Below the pieces are notes generated by a model. It was not told the DNA's origin. It saw only the letters and a program-made list of their open reading frames with translations, and made no database searches. Made by a program: the position numbers and the translations under genes. From assembly GCF_050948215.1 (NCBI RefSeq), contig NC_135165.1, forward strand, positions 4,748,501 to 4,812,500: a DNA stretch of 64,000 nucleotides, written 5' to 3'. Positions 11,755-23,768 of the stretch are shown here, piece after piece. Source of the stretch: Halictus rubicundus (Eukaryota; Arthropoda; Insecta; Hymenoptera; Halictidae). Position 1 is the stretch's first letter. Each line of letters opens with the position of its first letter.

Positions 11755-13175
11755 CCTTTAGAGGGCCGGGCTGGTCGTGGTCAAGGACAAACTTGGCACT
11801 TTTGTGATTGTATTTAATGATTCTATTCAATATTTCGTCATCGTGTTCTTGAATTATGGAAATTCGATTGTAATGCCGAGGACACAACGCGCAAAATTGC
11901 TGTAGCGGTCAACGTGTTAACAATGCTTAATCGAAGTGGCCATCGTTCGAATTAATCGTGGTTTACAATGTGTTCGGTGATTTCGGCAATTCGTCATCGA
12001 TAGAAGTTCAGCACTTTTGATTTCGAATACGTGAACATGTGCGTTTTGATGATTTTAGGAGAAACGTTTTTCAATAATGCAGTGGTGACTTCAAGTGGGA
12101 ATCGTTTAATGGTTCAAATAGGTATTAGAAAATTTGTTAAGAATTATTTTGTGTGAACAGAAAATATTCTTTGCAGAAACAGAAGAATATTGTAATGATT
12201 TAAGTGTTACTGTACGTACATTGTTGAAACTTTCTTCGTGCCGATGGAATGGTTAATTTTACATTCGTCCCAATTGAAATTTCTTGCAAGTTTAAAAACG
12301 CTTTCTTTCGTGCAGATCCACGAATCGCTAAAAGCAACGATGATATTTCAGATTCCGACCGAGGTTCTTGATCCAACGGGATTTATTCGATTATGTCAAC
12401 TATTTTTACTCTCAAAATCTCGAGAATAAAATGCACCCTAGTTAATACTTATCCATACGATTGACCCCGATTCGATTGAGAATGTACATTTAATCTGTTC
12501 TATACTTTGCTTCTCCGCTTAAAATACGATTGCCATTATCGAATTATGTAAATTTAGCTGACATTCACGAAAATATTTCGCCTATATAAATATTTCGCCC
12601 AAACTATTAAGAAACAGGTTTCTTTTAGTAAGGTATAACTCGAAACACTAGTTTTAATTAGATCATCAGTGTACACTATTGATCATCACATACTTATGTT
12701 AGTGAATAACGTATTCAATGATAAAACTCAATGAAATTAAAAAATATTCATTTCCTAAATTTTTGCTACTGATATTGTCATGTTGATTAAAATTCTGTGT
12801 TCAAAGTACATTGTTGTAGACTAGTGTTATGTTTTATGCTGTTCTCAAAACAACAGCTATTTTGCCGAACGTGTTAAATCGGTCAATGATTATGTTCCGC
12901 TTCATTAATATTTGGGCAGTGAACGCTACTAATTATTACGTTACAGTCATAATTATCCTCATATCCTTATACAGCAATTTCAGTCTACATAGTTTTCAAT
13001 CCATTTAATCGAGGTCAACGTTAATTTCCTTCTGGAATTCAATATATATAACTAACAATTTTAACTGATTTCTGAAAAACTAGATTTTCGATGGAACGAC
13101 GAAATAGAAAATTAAAAATTTTCCAAATAATCAAACTTTCAAAAGACACAGGAAGAGATAGGCATTCGTTATTAA
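11755..13175. other. AT-rich single-copy DNA, no gene recognised
   Basis: No open frame above about 65 codons and no repeat pair found. GTCAACGTGTTAAC near 11910 resembles a TTAA-family terminus but stands alone. Confidence 0.55.
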
Positions 13176-13343
13176 TAGACTGTGGATTTTTATGCATTTA
13201 TGACGAAAATTTAAATTTAAAAATATGAATGTGCTAGTTCGAGCTGATTAAAATCATTAAAGAAATAATGCAATTTCTATTTACCCCCTGTATTGTACAA
13301 TTTATATGGATAATTTTTATTTTTCACAAAGACTCGTAGTCTA
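13176..13343. mobile_element. TA1 element, 168-bp copy
   Basis: The left end TAGACTGTGGATTTTTATGC followed by ATTTATGACGAAAAT matches TA1. The right end CACAAAGACTCGTAGTCTA is its degenerate inverted partner, flanked by TA. The interior is AT-rich and non-coding. Confidence 0.7.
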
Positions 13344-14046
13344 GATTATACTCCACATTAAATATTAGCAACATTTACAATCAGAGGAGCAATAACAACC
13401 AGGAACGTAACCAGGTGTTCAGCGACTCGCAGACGTGATCGCAAGCATCCAGAAAGTAGCGCTACCTGATACGAGTCTCTTCGTGAGAACGCAACCTTAA
13501 AGCCAGGTCCCGTAGACCTAATCTCAAGTAGGATTCCTCGAGGGTGTCACGTTATGCGGACCGATACGGCCGATAAGACGCGTGTACACAAGTATTCCGG
13601 AGCAGCTCGACTATTGTGGAAGTTCGAGGAAATGATTTCTTCGAGTTCCGATCGGCGTGTGTCTGCGCGTGAGCGTGTATCTTCAACGCTCGTTCGTGTT
13701 AGTTCGATGGTTAGTATACCGCACCTTTATCGACGGGACAAACCCTTCTTATCTATCGACAGGGTCGTTACTTCGATTGTTTCGCAGGACCAGCCGGCTC
13801 TGTTCTGCCTCCTGTCTCCTCGAACCATTTCTGTTCCCTCGTTAGGGAATCGTTTCTCGATATCTTGCACGAGAGTTCTTTGCTAATTCCGAGGCGATAC
13901 TGTTCTGTCATGCATCGTCATTAGCCTGCCGGTCTTCATGATTTTATGGTTGTACGCTACCTTTTCTACATACAGGAAATCGTGTGTATTCGTAAGCCTC
14001 GACTGGACCGCGAAGCTGAATAGAATTGCTCTTTGTTTCTTTATTA
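13344..14046. other. Single-copy DNA, no gene recognised
   Basis: CpG-rich from 13400 to 13900. The plus-strand open frames at 13554-13886 overlap in two phases and have no recognisable domain. No repeats. Confidence 0.5.
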
Positions 14047-14297
14047 TTAACCCTTAGCACTCGAATGGTGACTCTGAAGCACCACTAGAAATTGTTGTGG
14101 GGCGTTATTTCAAGGAAATTACAAAAAATATAACAAAATATTTGTTACATTACAAAATTTGTATTTAATAGATTACTAAACATATAAATATTATATGTGG
14201 AAATCGGATCAGTTTCGTATGAATAAAATGAAAATATTCTAAGACGGAAGAAAAATTTACTTTTAGAATGAAAATAGCGCCGAGTGAAAAGGGTTAA
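14047..14297 (+). mobile_element. T1 MITE, complete (subfamily 1a)
   Basis: Both ends carry TTAA. The left terminus is CCCTTAGCACTCGAATGG and the right terminus, read inward, CCCTTTTCACTCGGCGC. The 251-bp span lacks coding capacity. TTAA targets with CCC-starting terminal repeats are the signature of piggyBac-derived MITEs. It differs from the 25 kb, 32 kb and 36 kb copies by the block GACTCTGAAGCACCACTAG, which it shares only with the inverted copy at 16605-16850. Confidence 0.9.
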
Positions 14298-16604
14298 AAT
14301 TTATGTAAAAGTAACTAGTAGTAATTTTATAAAAATTAAGACCAGTTATTCAGAATACATTCCATTTCCATTATTTTTATAATGTGTGCAGGAATTAAGA
14401 GATTTATTTAATCATTTTCTATTAAAGTGTCTTTATATTTTCAGCAGTGGCAAGTCTAGCTCCAAACATTTTAACGAGTGTGTAACAATACAACATTGTG
14501 TTCTATTAATCTCGCCACTGTTGTGAAATTAATAGAACTATTTTAGCCACAGGATATGTCGTTTTTTTTTATCTCAATGTTTTCGAGGTAGCCGGTCTTT
14601 ATCATTTTATGTGTACGAAATTGGATGTGCTTGCTAATTCCACACTTAAATTTTTAACGAGCGAATACTAGCTCACAGCAATTTGATTGAAATAATTTTT
14701 CGCTCAATATTAAAATAGTACAACAATGAACGTCTAGTCAAAAAACCATTTAAACGATCAAATTACTTAAAATCAGATATTTCGTATTACTGTGTTACAG
14801 TCATTTTCACAGGCCTTTCGAGTCGCCACTCGAACTGACATGATCGAGCACGTGTCGCGCTGATTTTCAAAGTTCCCGAGCAGTCTCGGGAATCGGACTG
14901 TGCGTCTAGGCGTGCACAACATCCTCGATAAAGGAGATTCTGCTCGGTATTATAAAGGACGCGATCGTTTCTCGGTGTGTGCCATCGATAAAATCAAATC
15001 CGCGGTGATTCGAAGCATCGCGCGCCGCCATTACAAAACCAATTTACTCCGTTTCACGGGCAATCGCGTCCAAAATGGCGTGGTCCGTGTAAAAATTTTA
15101 ATTCCCCGGTTATGGCCTCGTAAAAGTCGCGATCCCGCTTGTAACCTGGCCTGTCTGTGTACGGAATTTACATGTATATATTCATGGCTCGGTAACGTGC
15201 TCTCGCGAAGCCCACGCACAAGCGCCCGATTTGTATGTATTCTCTCGATAATTTCACGCCGGTGTTGTTTTTTTTTTTTTTCGTTTTCGTCATCGACGGC
15301 GGATGCATATTAATTGCATTCCCGGTAGGTGTTTCCGCGGGCAGAGCGCAGGGAAGGGATCGCACCGGAAAATCGAGAGGCGCGTTATCAAGCTGTGTAT
15401 TTAACGGGTCCGTCGATTGTTATTCGCGTCAATTGACTTCCCGCGAGTTCATTTGTTCACGTGACAAAAGCTGCTTCTATATTATACTGATCGACCATGC
15501 TGTTCTCTACAGCATCATCCGAAAATTTTGCATACTGCCACGGGGAATTTCGCTGAGAGGAAGAAATACAAACGAAAGTTGTTCTACCTCGAAATTATTG
15601 CATTCTGTTATGCTAAGCTGAACGTTAATAAAATTAAAAGAAAATATAATGATATTGTGTACAGTCTTGCCTGTAAAACAAGCCTTGATTCACACGGTGA
15701 TATTAACGTTGTAAATGCGGTGTTAAAAGTCGAAGGGCCAGTCGAGATGCGGAACTTGTACGTGGATGGAAATTTTTATTATAAAATTCTGTGCCTCACG
15801 AACGAATTTGTAAACAGCAAAATGATGACTTAAACTTCCCCCAATTTGGATTATTCTATATGGTATTACACTTTCAAATTCCTGGTATCGACTGATTTTC
15901 AGTAACCTAATAAATCTTGATATTTTGCCCTACTGACTTACAGCAATCCTGAACTGAAGACAGTGTTAGACAGTTGGAGGAGAATAGTATGATTGAAACT
16001 ATACTTTCCACTACACTGATTGTACTATCGTCAATTGGACACGTTTATCTGTGTATGTATGTAGATAGTCGAAAGTATTGATGAAGGTACTGTCAACAGA
16101 TAACGAGCCCTTCATGTCCTTCCAGCGAGAATTCTACCCTATCGTACCTACGAGCTTTCTATTTATTTTTATATTGTTTTGAACCTAGTTTCTCAAATTT
16201 ATCGATAGACTTACATCTTCTTTAAAATATTACACTACTATCCGTAGAAAGATAAGGGCCATTATTTTGTATAAATCAGTCGATCAATGTCTAAAATGAC
16301 ATTAAAAATTCCTATAGTCTATTCGTCAATCACCAGGTTATCGATCTACGGTAAATACAAGGTTTTCCAATAGGAAGTACCGATGTTCCGAAACTATGTC
16401 AATACATCATTTGTTATCTACAGACTGACACAATTCCAGAGCTGTACATGTATTATCCAGGCTATCTCGTGTTGCACTTCAATAAAAGATTTGCCTCTAC
16501 AAGTTTATAAGTTTCAGTCGTTAAATCAATTAAAATCAATACTGGTCTACTAATTAAATGCTTAAAAGGGAGACACTGACAATTTTTACAAATAAAACTC
16601 AATT
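14298..16604. other. Mixed single-copy DNA between two inverted T1 copies
   Basis: AT-rich at the edges and CpG-rich at 14820-15420. An open frame at 15528-15833 has ordinary amino-acid composition, but I recognise no family, start context or splice structure. T-runs lie at 14563-14570 and 15269-15280. No other repeat found. Confidence 0.5.
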
Positions 16605-16850
16605 TTAACCGTTTGCACTCGGCGCTATATTCATTCTAAAACTAAATTTTTCTTCCGTCTTAGAATATTTTCATTTTATTCATACGAAACTGATCCGATT
16701 TCCACATATAATATTTAAACGTTTAGTAATCTGTTAAATACAAATTTTGTAGTGTAACAAATATTTTGTAAAATTTCTCGTAATTTCTTTGAAATGCCAC
16801 AATAATTTCTAGTGGTGCTTCAGAGTCACCACTCGAGTGCAAAGGGTTAA
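16605..16850 (-). mobile_element. T1 MITE, complete (subfamily 1a), inverted relative to 14047
   Basis: TTAA at 16605-16608 and 16847-16850. The ends read CCGTTTGCACTCGGCGC and, inward from the right, CCCTTTGCACTCGAGTGG. Aligned in reverse to 14047-14297 it is nearly identical over long blocks such as TCATACGAAACTGATCCG, with a few small gaps. No coding capacity. Confidence 0.9.
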
Positions 16851-17600
16851 TGTACTGTATGGCGACCAGTATGGTTGCTGTGTGCAGATTTGCAAATATT
16901 TTTGTGCCTTCATTTTTGCAGCTCTTCGGAGCTTGTTTTTGCGGAAGGGTCTCCCTCGCGTCGGTTGTTGTTATTGCACTAATCTCCGTAGCCGGCGTTA
17001 ATCCATCGACCGAGGGAAATCGGAGCACGAGACGCGTGCAGTTCCGTGATTACGCTCGTAATTGCATCGAATTTTACCGCGAGCCCTCGCTTTCGCAAAC
17101 TCGTCCGCCACGGTGCGCTGTGTGCCGTGTGCGGAAACCGGCGCGGGCGCTTTCGTATTGTGCTCGCTTATGGGACTGTTCGAGAGCCGCGTTTGTAAGG
17201 CTCTCCCGCGCACTTTATTAACGCTCGTCTGCTGTACGGTTCGTGTCGTCGACAATCCGGCAACCATAACACGTTGGTCCGCGATTACAACGGGCTCTGT
17301 TCATTATTATCGCGCAACCGCTCCTCGATGCGCACCGGGAGCACCGTAAAGACTGCCCTCGTTCGCGTTGTGTGCAAACCTCTCGTCAAAGCTTCATTCA
17401 ATTCCGAGTTCTAGACTATTACACCTATCTTCGGATGGAGAAAACACCGCTCCGCGGAAACGTTTAACCCTTCCCCAGACTCGTCCCTATCTTCCCTCCA
17501 TCTCGCCCTCATTTTTCACCGCAATTCTTCTTCCCCGAAACCGGCCAACACGTTGTCTGCCACACCGATGCTCGTCAAATTCGGACAGCATATTTCGCAA
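16851..17600. other. CpG-rich single-copy DNA, no gene recognised
   Basis: Overlapping open frames run on both strands at 16850-17349 without a recognisable domain. No repeats found. Confidence 0.5.
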
Positions 17601-17697
17601 CATGGACCGTTTATTCTGAAAATGCTGCAAATATGTGATATCTCATTTTTTTTTCGAAAAATGGACTTACACCACTTTCAATATAAACGGTCCGTAT
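17601..17697. repeat. Short inverted repeat related to the 37.5/39.0 kb block
   Basis: CATGGACCGTTTAT at the left and ATAAACGGTCCGTATG at the right form an 11-bp perfect stem (GGACCGTTTAT) around a loop of about 68 bp. The loop holds TGTGATATCTCATTT and ATGGACTTACACCACTTTC, which are also present in the duplicated block at 37511-37905 and 38987-39247. It is therefore a small dispersed element or fragment of that family. Confidence 0.6.
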
Positions 17698-18742
17698 GTT
17701 GGGTTCGACGGGAAGTTCGTGCGTTTCTATTCTAAATAGATTCCACTGTACTGGTCTGATAGAAAGTGATCTATTTAATCAACCACGTAATTTTCATAAT
17801 TTTTTCCATAGTCTCCGTTCTTTTCTTCCACCGTTTCCCGAGGTTTTGAACCATCTCAAAGTTCAAGATCATAAAATTCGCAAGAAAACTTTTGCTCGTT
17901 TAAAAAGAACATATCTGCAAAAATCGTGCAACGAGTGTTAATCACGTAAGAGCGAACGCGTCGAATTGCAGCTCCACCCACGATTCCACGGGATTATGCC
18001 GCCTTAATTATGGAAAGAATAATTCAGCGAGTCCAAGTTTCCGCCCTGTCTTTGAGGGATTATGCAAATCCCTCCGACTCGATTTAAATCTTAGGATTAC
18101 TGCTTGAGATATTTCGATCGTGATAATCGTTGGTAACTGCTGCCTGCTACTTCTAATTACTCGTGGTCTCTCTTCCTGTTCCTTTGCATCGACGGTGGTC
18201 CACGCGAGAAAATGGTGAAAAAAAATTTCGTCCCGCAGAACCAACGATACGTTCTTGTCTGTTATTTCGTGATCCATAACGGGCTTAGGCGATTGCTGTT
18301 CCTACGGACTGATTACATGACGCAGCAGAGGGTATAAGATCGGGAGAATGCGCGACGACCCGGTATAAAAATTTTTATAGAGAATTTCTGATTGAACGAC
18401 CATTTTACGACATTTAATACGCTCTCGCAGCACCTCGACGAAAGTCCTACTCGATACGTGACTGATGGGAAACGTGTCGTCGACCAGAGGGAACAATAGA
18501 TGCACGGAATCTCGATAATGTTGGCAGTCGAAAGTTAGGATGCAGTAACACTGGAAAATCGTTCTATTTAAAAAGAAGTTGTTCGATTTTTCTACTTAAC
18601 ATTTAATCACTTTTTAACCAATTTTCGATAATTATCCTCAAATCTGTAGTGGTTTTGATGCTTAGATAAATGTTTCGACAACTGCAGGGTTATTTCGATT
18701 TTCAAAATTTTCGAAAACTACTTAAGGATTCGGAAGGAATAC
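17698..18742. other. Single-copy DNA, no gene recognised
   Basis: Open frames are short and overlap in both orientations. No repeat or transposon ends identified. Confidence 0.5.
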
Positions 18743-18934
18743 TTAACACTAGCTTTCATATTTTTAATTCACAATTATTAAGATTCTAAAGACACACCCT
18801 CGAGGAACTATTCAACAAATTTATTTCTTCGGATTCATGTTATTAAAAAACAAGTGACTAAAAATTTGGCCAGCATTCTCGTTATTTTTATAAATGTAGA
18901 ATAATCACTTTTAGTGCTCCGTAAAGCTAGCCAA
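18743..18934 (-). mobile_element. T4 MITE, degenerate copy
   Basis: The left end TTAACACTAGCTTTCATA and the right end GTGCTCCGTAAAGCTAGCC are degraded T4 termini. The body shares GTTATTTTTATAAATGTAGAATAATCAC (18880-18907) with the T4 copies at 23572 and 25628. The right TTAA is lost. Non-coding. Confidence 0.65.
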
Positions 18935-19676
18935 AACAATTTTTAAATGATTTCCGAGTACCAAAATCATGGGAAAATCGTGCTTGGCCATTGGTCAAAC
19001 AGGTGGAACCTGTCAGCAGTAGAACGTCCGACGAGGATTAATAACAAGCCAGTTTTTCTCCCATTAGCGATTTCGCTTAGCCGTGCTCGTTAATCCGCAA
19101 AAACAATTACCGCGTAAACAGGATCAAGCTAGCGGAGCAGGTACGTTCGATTGAGTTGTTCAACTGGTTGACCGCGAGGTACCATTAGCGGCTACTTAAG
19201 TATATAGTTATTAGGAAGTTTCCCGCCTTGTTGCCGATCTCTCGACACAAGAGCGTCGCTCGAGTAATTACTCGGACACGAGGGTTCCGAGAATCGTTCG
19301 TGTCGCACGACCCGACCGGAGACGACGACCACGACGCAGTATAGGAACACGAGAGTAATCGTTTCCTCGATATCGATGTGTAAAAAAACTTCGTCTATGC
19401 TTACCTCGTTGAACCTTCCTTAAAAAAAATCTGCCCTTTCATCCTAACCCTTTCGACCCAAATTTTTTCTTCTAGATCTCGCTCGTTTCAGAAATGGAAA
19501 TCGTTGGATTGAGCGAATATCAAATCTGAAGGTTCTGTGTTATTATTTAAAAGTGGGACATACGTGATCAAATTATTAAAGCCAGGAAAAATTCATTTCT
19601 GAATCGCGCGATCAATCACGTCGAGTATAATACTGTTTAATGTGTAATTTTCCAACATGAATACAAAAATGAGAAC
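18935..19676. other. Single-copy DNA, no gene recognised
   Basis: The 19.1-19.4 kb part is CpG-rich and holds a 14-bp palindrome, CGAGTAATTACTCG, near 19260 with a TAATTA core. No coding evidence. Confidence 0.5.
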
Positions 19677-20076
19677 TACACTGCGGATTTTATGCGTTCG
19701 CGACGGAACTGACTGGGTAGAATAATTTAACACTTTGATCGCCAAATTAGAAACCCCAAAAATTCCATAAAATCAAAGCAAGTTATTTAATGAAATAAAC
19801 ATTGAAAAAAATTAAATGTACGATACCGAGCAGTCGTCCAACTTTCTTGCATGTTACAGATCCCAATCAAGTTTGATTGAATTTGATTAAAAATTCATTT
19901 TAAAACCTGCACAAATAATTCCGTCACCCACATATGGGCGACGTGGCATTCAACGTGTTAAACAGTGAAAATAATATTGTAGCTCTCTCATCACATTAGA
20001 ATGGATAAGAAATTCATGTCTACGTTGGAATTATTGCGGACTATTTTTATTTTGCGACAAAAAATCCGCGAGAGTA
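19677..20076. mobile_element. TA1 element split by a nested T2 MITE
   Basis: The left end TACACTGCGGATTTTATGCG and the right end TTTTGCGACAAAAAATCCGCG followed by AGAGTA are TA1 termini in inverted orientation. The 400-bp span contains a complete T2 MITE at 19727-19961, leaving about 165 bp of TA1, which is close to the 168-bp copy at 13176. This orders the events: TA1 first, T2 later. Confidence 0.7.
19727..19961 (+). mobile_element. T2 MITE, complete (subfamily 2a), nested in TA1
   Basis: Bounded by TTAA on both sides, with ends CACTTTGATCGCCAAA and, inward from the right, CACGTTGAATGCCACG. The 235-bp body includes TTTTAAAACCTGCACAAA and CACCCACATATGGGCGAC. No coding capacity. Assigned as piggyBac-like from its TTAA target. 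Confidence 0.9.
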
Positions 20077-20656
20077 ATGATAAGAATTTATTATTAATTT
20101 TAGAGGTTTCGAACCCCTGTTATTACCGATATAACCTCCCGGGGTTAAATTATTTTATTAAAAGGGCACCTTTGTAGTCCGCAGCTGCGATTCGGAAGTA
20201 GGGTTTTTTGTTCCTGCACGCAAAGGGAAGGGCATTACGGAACCGTTTGGTCTCCGATCGGCCGATTTCGGTCCGAAATAGAGCCAGTGTCGAAACGAGG
20301 ACGAGATTGCCCGGAGCCGTGCTCGATCGGGCAATCTTTGCGTGAAGAGATCCCCCACGTAGTTCCTTCTCCTCGAGCGATTCCCTTTCGTCGATATAAT
20401 TCCGACTGGACGCGACGCGGAAATTTCTTCGGGCCGATCCGCGCCCGTTCCCCGAGCCGCTGTTCGGCAGCGAGCCAACAGGGAACTTCCGAAGAGATTA
20501 ATTACCGGCCGCTTTGATTCATTATCTTGAATATCTTGTTCCGTCGAACCTCTCCACGGAGCGTCTCTCGCGGACCGAAACTTTCCCTGATCCGAGATGG
20601 CGGGCTTTAGGCTGCATCGAGATCCATTCTTCTGCCAGCTCTTCCAGGCTTATTCG
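20077..20656. other. CpG-rich single-copy DNA, no gene recognised
   Basis: Both strands carry open frames of about 75-105 codons in the same interval, typical of GC-rich non-coding sequence. Nothing else seen. Confidence 0.5.
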
Positions 20657-20733
20657 GCAACCTTTGCACTCGGGGCCATCTTTGCTAGACTTGCAATGTC
20701 CCCTTGGAGCGGGCATCCGAGTGCAACGGGTTA
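20657..20733. mobile_element. Mini-element with GCACTCGG ends (T1-related)
   Basis: AACCTTTGCACTCGGGGCC on the left faces ATCCGAGTGCAACGGGTTA on the right, an inverted pair about 76 bp apart that resembles T1 termini but with an unrelated interior. A TTAA occurs just beyond the right end at 20735. It could be an internally deleted TTAA element or a chance pair. Confidence 0.4.
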
Positions 20734-22700
20734 GTTAATAATTAAGCTGCGATACTTGTGCGTTTCGATAAGCAATGATTGCAATTCGATCTTTCACTTG
20801 TTGTTGAATTCACTCCGTGGTAAAAGATCAACAGGATGGGGAAGATTTGCATTATTCATATGGTTCTCAATGGACAAAACGATCTACGGACCGTACTATT
20901 TTTCTCAGAATAAACGAAAAATATATTAATTTTGTGTATGCAAGCTTGTGGGTGTAATCCATGGAACAGCGCCGAGTTTATAAAAATTAAACGGTGAACT
21001 ATAAATTTGCGAATCTTGCTCGATATTCAGATAAAGCTTCGGAGAACATATCAGAGAATTGTCTTCGTCAAGAAATTATTTCCTAACAACGTATGATAAT
21101 TTTTCTTTTATAGTCTACTCACGAACCCGAATAAATTTCCTGAATGTGGTCTCGACTGCAGTGTTCCAAGTAATATCTTGTTCGATAATGAGGTAGGTTA
21201 ATTAAACGCATCCGTGGCGAAGAAGCTAGTGCACAAATAGCCCGAAGAGTACAACCATTGCAAGAACGATTGAATGGAGAACCTTCGCATACGGCAAATG
21301 GGATTACTAAAATTTCGAGAAGAATAAAAATTGTACGCGAGTGTGAGAGAAGTATGCCGGGACAAGTAATGTTATCAGGACTAGGAATAACCGGAAAATT
21401 ATTTGAAAGCCAAGTTCCAAGTTCCGAATAACAGCCGCCGTCGTCGTCGGTAGTTTCAGGATCACGATTTCCGGTGTAAAACCGGGCGCACCTGTAATTG
21501 CGCTCATCGTTCCCGACTCTTTTGCAGAGGAGTCGAACGGGGATCGAAGTTGGCCGAACTCTTGTAAAACAAAGTTCCTTCAGACAGTCAAATCGACCGC
21601 CTTCCCGCCGCGCTGTAACAACCATCGACGTCGAAAGTCCGGGGAAACGGTGCTCGTTAAAAATTTTCACGCGTTTCCGCGCGAACTTGTATCGTAAAAC
21701 AAACAAACGTGTGCAGTGGACCGATCGGGGAGCGACAGTCGTAACGACCGTGAGCACGAACACGCCCAACCCGGAAAGAAAAAGTGAGAGAGAGAAAGAG
21801 AGAGGGAGAGAAGAAAAGAAAGAAAAGAATCGTTCAATTAGCTAGGGAAAGAAGGCAGGTCGCGAAATTCTTAATTAGTTAAACGTTTCGTTTCGGGGCT
21901 TATTAGCGACTTGCGACTCGCCGCACAATTCCCTCCTTTAGAACCTCGAGACGAGTCGAATTTCGCGGTCGATCCTGCTCGTTCGCCCGACCTTAATTAC
22001 CTTTACGCAAATGACTTCGCATTGGCGCAGCGCGCAACTGCAGCCCACCTCTCTGGACTATTGATGACTCTTCGATCGCCGGGGCTACCGTCGCTTCTGC
22101 CGCCTCTTATCTCCCTCTGCGTCTTCGAGAATTATCGCCGGGTCGGCCGAAAGGGACCCAGCGATTTTTAAACAAGAGTATTATAATATTTCCAACCCCG
22201 TCGCCAAGCGACGTGTTGCACAGTTCCTTTTCTCTTTTCTGTCGGAGCGTGACCGAGTGTTTGCAGTAAGTAGATCCAGACGATCATGCACAGACACATC
22301 GGCCGACCGCTGTACAATAGCACTCGTATTCTTTGAAAATTCAAAATCGATTTTCTCGAAAACCAGATGTCGAGCAGAAATTTGTTATTATTTCCTTTCG
22401 ACTTGATTTCGCGCTTGAATTTTCGTTCAATGAATAATTTGATCGCAGATTAGGTTCGACAATAGAGTTTGCTAGGAGTTTCACAGTGGATTCCTCGCAG
22501 CACGTGATTGTATATTTTTATTCGTCTTAGACAATGGCACCTAGCTCTATCTTGTTCTTGTTTCGCTTTAGTGTCCCGTAAAGATGAGCAGATAGAAAGT
22601 TTACGCTCGGGGATTCGGCGTTATTGGACTGTAAACGCTTCACCTAAATATTCACCGATTATGCTGCAAAGGCTGCGGACCCGGCCCGTTTAGGATACGT
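20734..22700. other. Single-copy DNA with GA-rich patch, no gene recognised
   Basis: A minus-strand frame of 216 codons (21119-21769) is open without low-complexity sequence, but a plus-strand frame overlaps it and I recognise no domain. An imperfect GA-rich patch lies at 21784-21830. No transposon found. Confidence 0.5.
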
Positions 22701-22720
22701 TTAACCCTTTGCACTTCAAG
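22701..22720. mobile_element. Possible solo T1 terminus
   Basis: TTAACCCTTTGCACTTCAAG matches the T1 left end at 15 of its first 16 bases, but no T1 body or partner end follows. Either a deletion remnant or chance. Confidence 0.35.
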
Positions 22721-23161
22721 TGTTGATTAGGTTGGCTTTGAGCGCACGGCGTTCCTGTTCGAAGCGACAAGGTGGTCGGCTCTTCGTCGTCGCTGGGATA
22801 GTACAATCGCCTTATTTACATACCCGCAAAGCTTTTCATATCCTGGAATAGCTTTTGAACCCGGCAAACCGATAGAAAATATCCTGGGTCCCGAGAGGAT
22901 TTTCGAAATTGTCGAAACACGAACTGAGTCTACCTTCACAGTCGTACCTTATTGTCCTCGATCAGGGTTTTCATACAATCATTTGTTCAGAAAGAGTGTT
23001 TGCTATTTACTTTTGATTTCTATTTGTATATGATTCTTGCAACTTATGTTAAATTGTGCCAAAAGTTCTTCCTGCAATGTTCGTATTACTAGGCCGTTGT
23101 TTTCATTCTAGATATTATTTTTTCCGTTAGGTCCACTGAATTAATCGAGCCATTTTCTTGC
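22721..23161. other. Single-copy DNA, no gene recognised
   Basis: No repeat or coding signature seen. Confidence 0.5.
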
Positions 23162-23425
23162 TTAACCAGTTAAGAGCGTTTGACGTGTATACACGTCATC
23201 CAAAATTTTATTGCCGTGTGGTTGTTAACGTTAATGAATTGTTAATTTCTTATCGAATAAAAATGTAATTCTTTCTCATTTTGCTTTCCTTTTTTCGTAA
23301 AATTTATAATAGCGGCATTTGGCCTGCATTCGACGTATATATTCGTCATTGCTTGATTTTAATTCCACGGATTTAAAATTAATCCACGGGATTTTTAAAA
23401 TCAAATTCCACGGTTAACTGGTTAA
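23162..23425. mobile_element. T3 MITE, complete
   Basis: TTAACCAGTTAAGAGCG on the left and, inward from the right, TTAACCAGTTAACCGTGG share a 12-bp perfect terminal match that includes the TTAA target. The body (264 bp with targets) holds GACGTGTATACACGTC and CGACGTATATATTCGTC, two near-palindromic subterminal motifs. No coding capacity. A truncated relative lies at 37743-37866. Confidence 0.8.
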
Positions 23426-23571
23426 AAAACTATTCCGATTTCGTATTGTAAGTATTACTAAAAATCGAAAATTCTAGGTCACCCTAATATATGCAACAAC
23501 TTCTTTGCCATCACTTAATTATTTCGACCGGAAACTAATGCAGTCGGAATTTAATTTTTTGATAGAAATGT

Positions 23572-23768
23572 AACTGACGGGTTCTTATATTTCTAATTTA
23601 AGATTATTAACATCCCAAGGGGATGCATACATGAGAAAATATTTAGAAAATTGATTTCTTTGGCTATAGTATATTACTTTAAAAATATTGCTAAAAATGT
23701 GGTAGCACGTTCTTGTTATTTTTATAATGCAAAATAATCACTGCTAGTGCTCCGTAAATGCAGTGTTA
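23572..23768 (-). mobile_element. T4 MITE, left end truncated
   Basis: CTGACGGGTTCTTATATTT at the left and GTGCTCCGTAAATGCAGTG followed by TTAA at the right correspond to the T4 copy at 59881-60105 read in reverse. The outer 20 bp of the left terminus are missing. The shared interior includes TTGTTATTTTTATAATGC and AAATAATCACTGCTAGTGC. Non-coding. Confidence 0.7.

Noticed and set aside
15528..15833. 101-codon plus-strand frame with ordinary composition
   Set aside because: I recognise no family, and there is no supporting start context or neighbouring exon.
21119..21769. 216-codon minus-strand open frame without low-complexity sequence
   Set aside because: No recognisable domain, no signal peptide or splice context, and a 115-codon plus-strand frame overlaps it. 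A chance frame of this size is plausible in 64 kb of mixed GC content.
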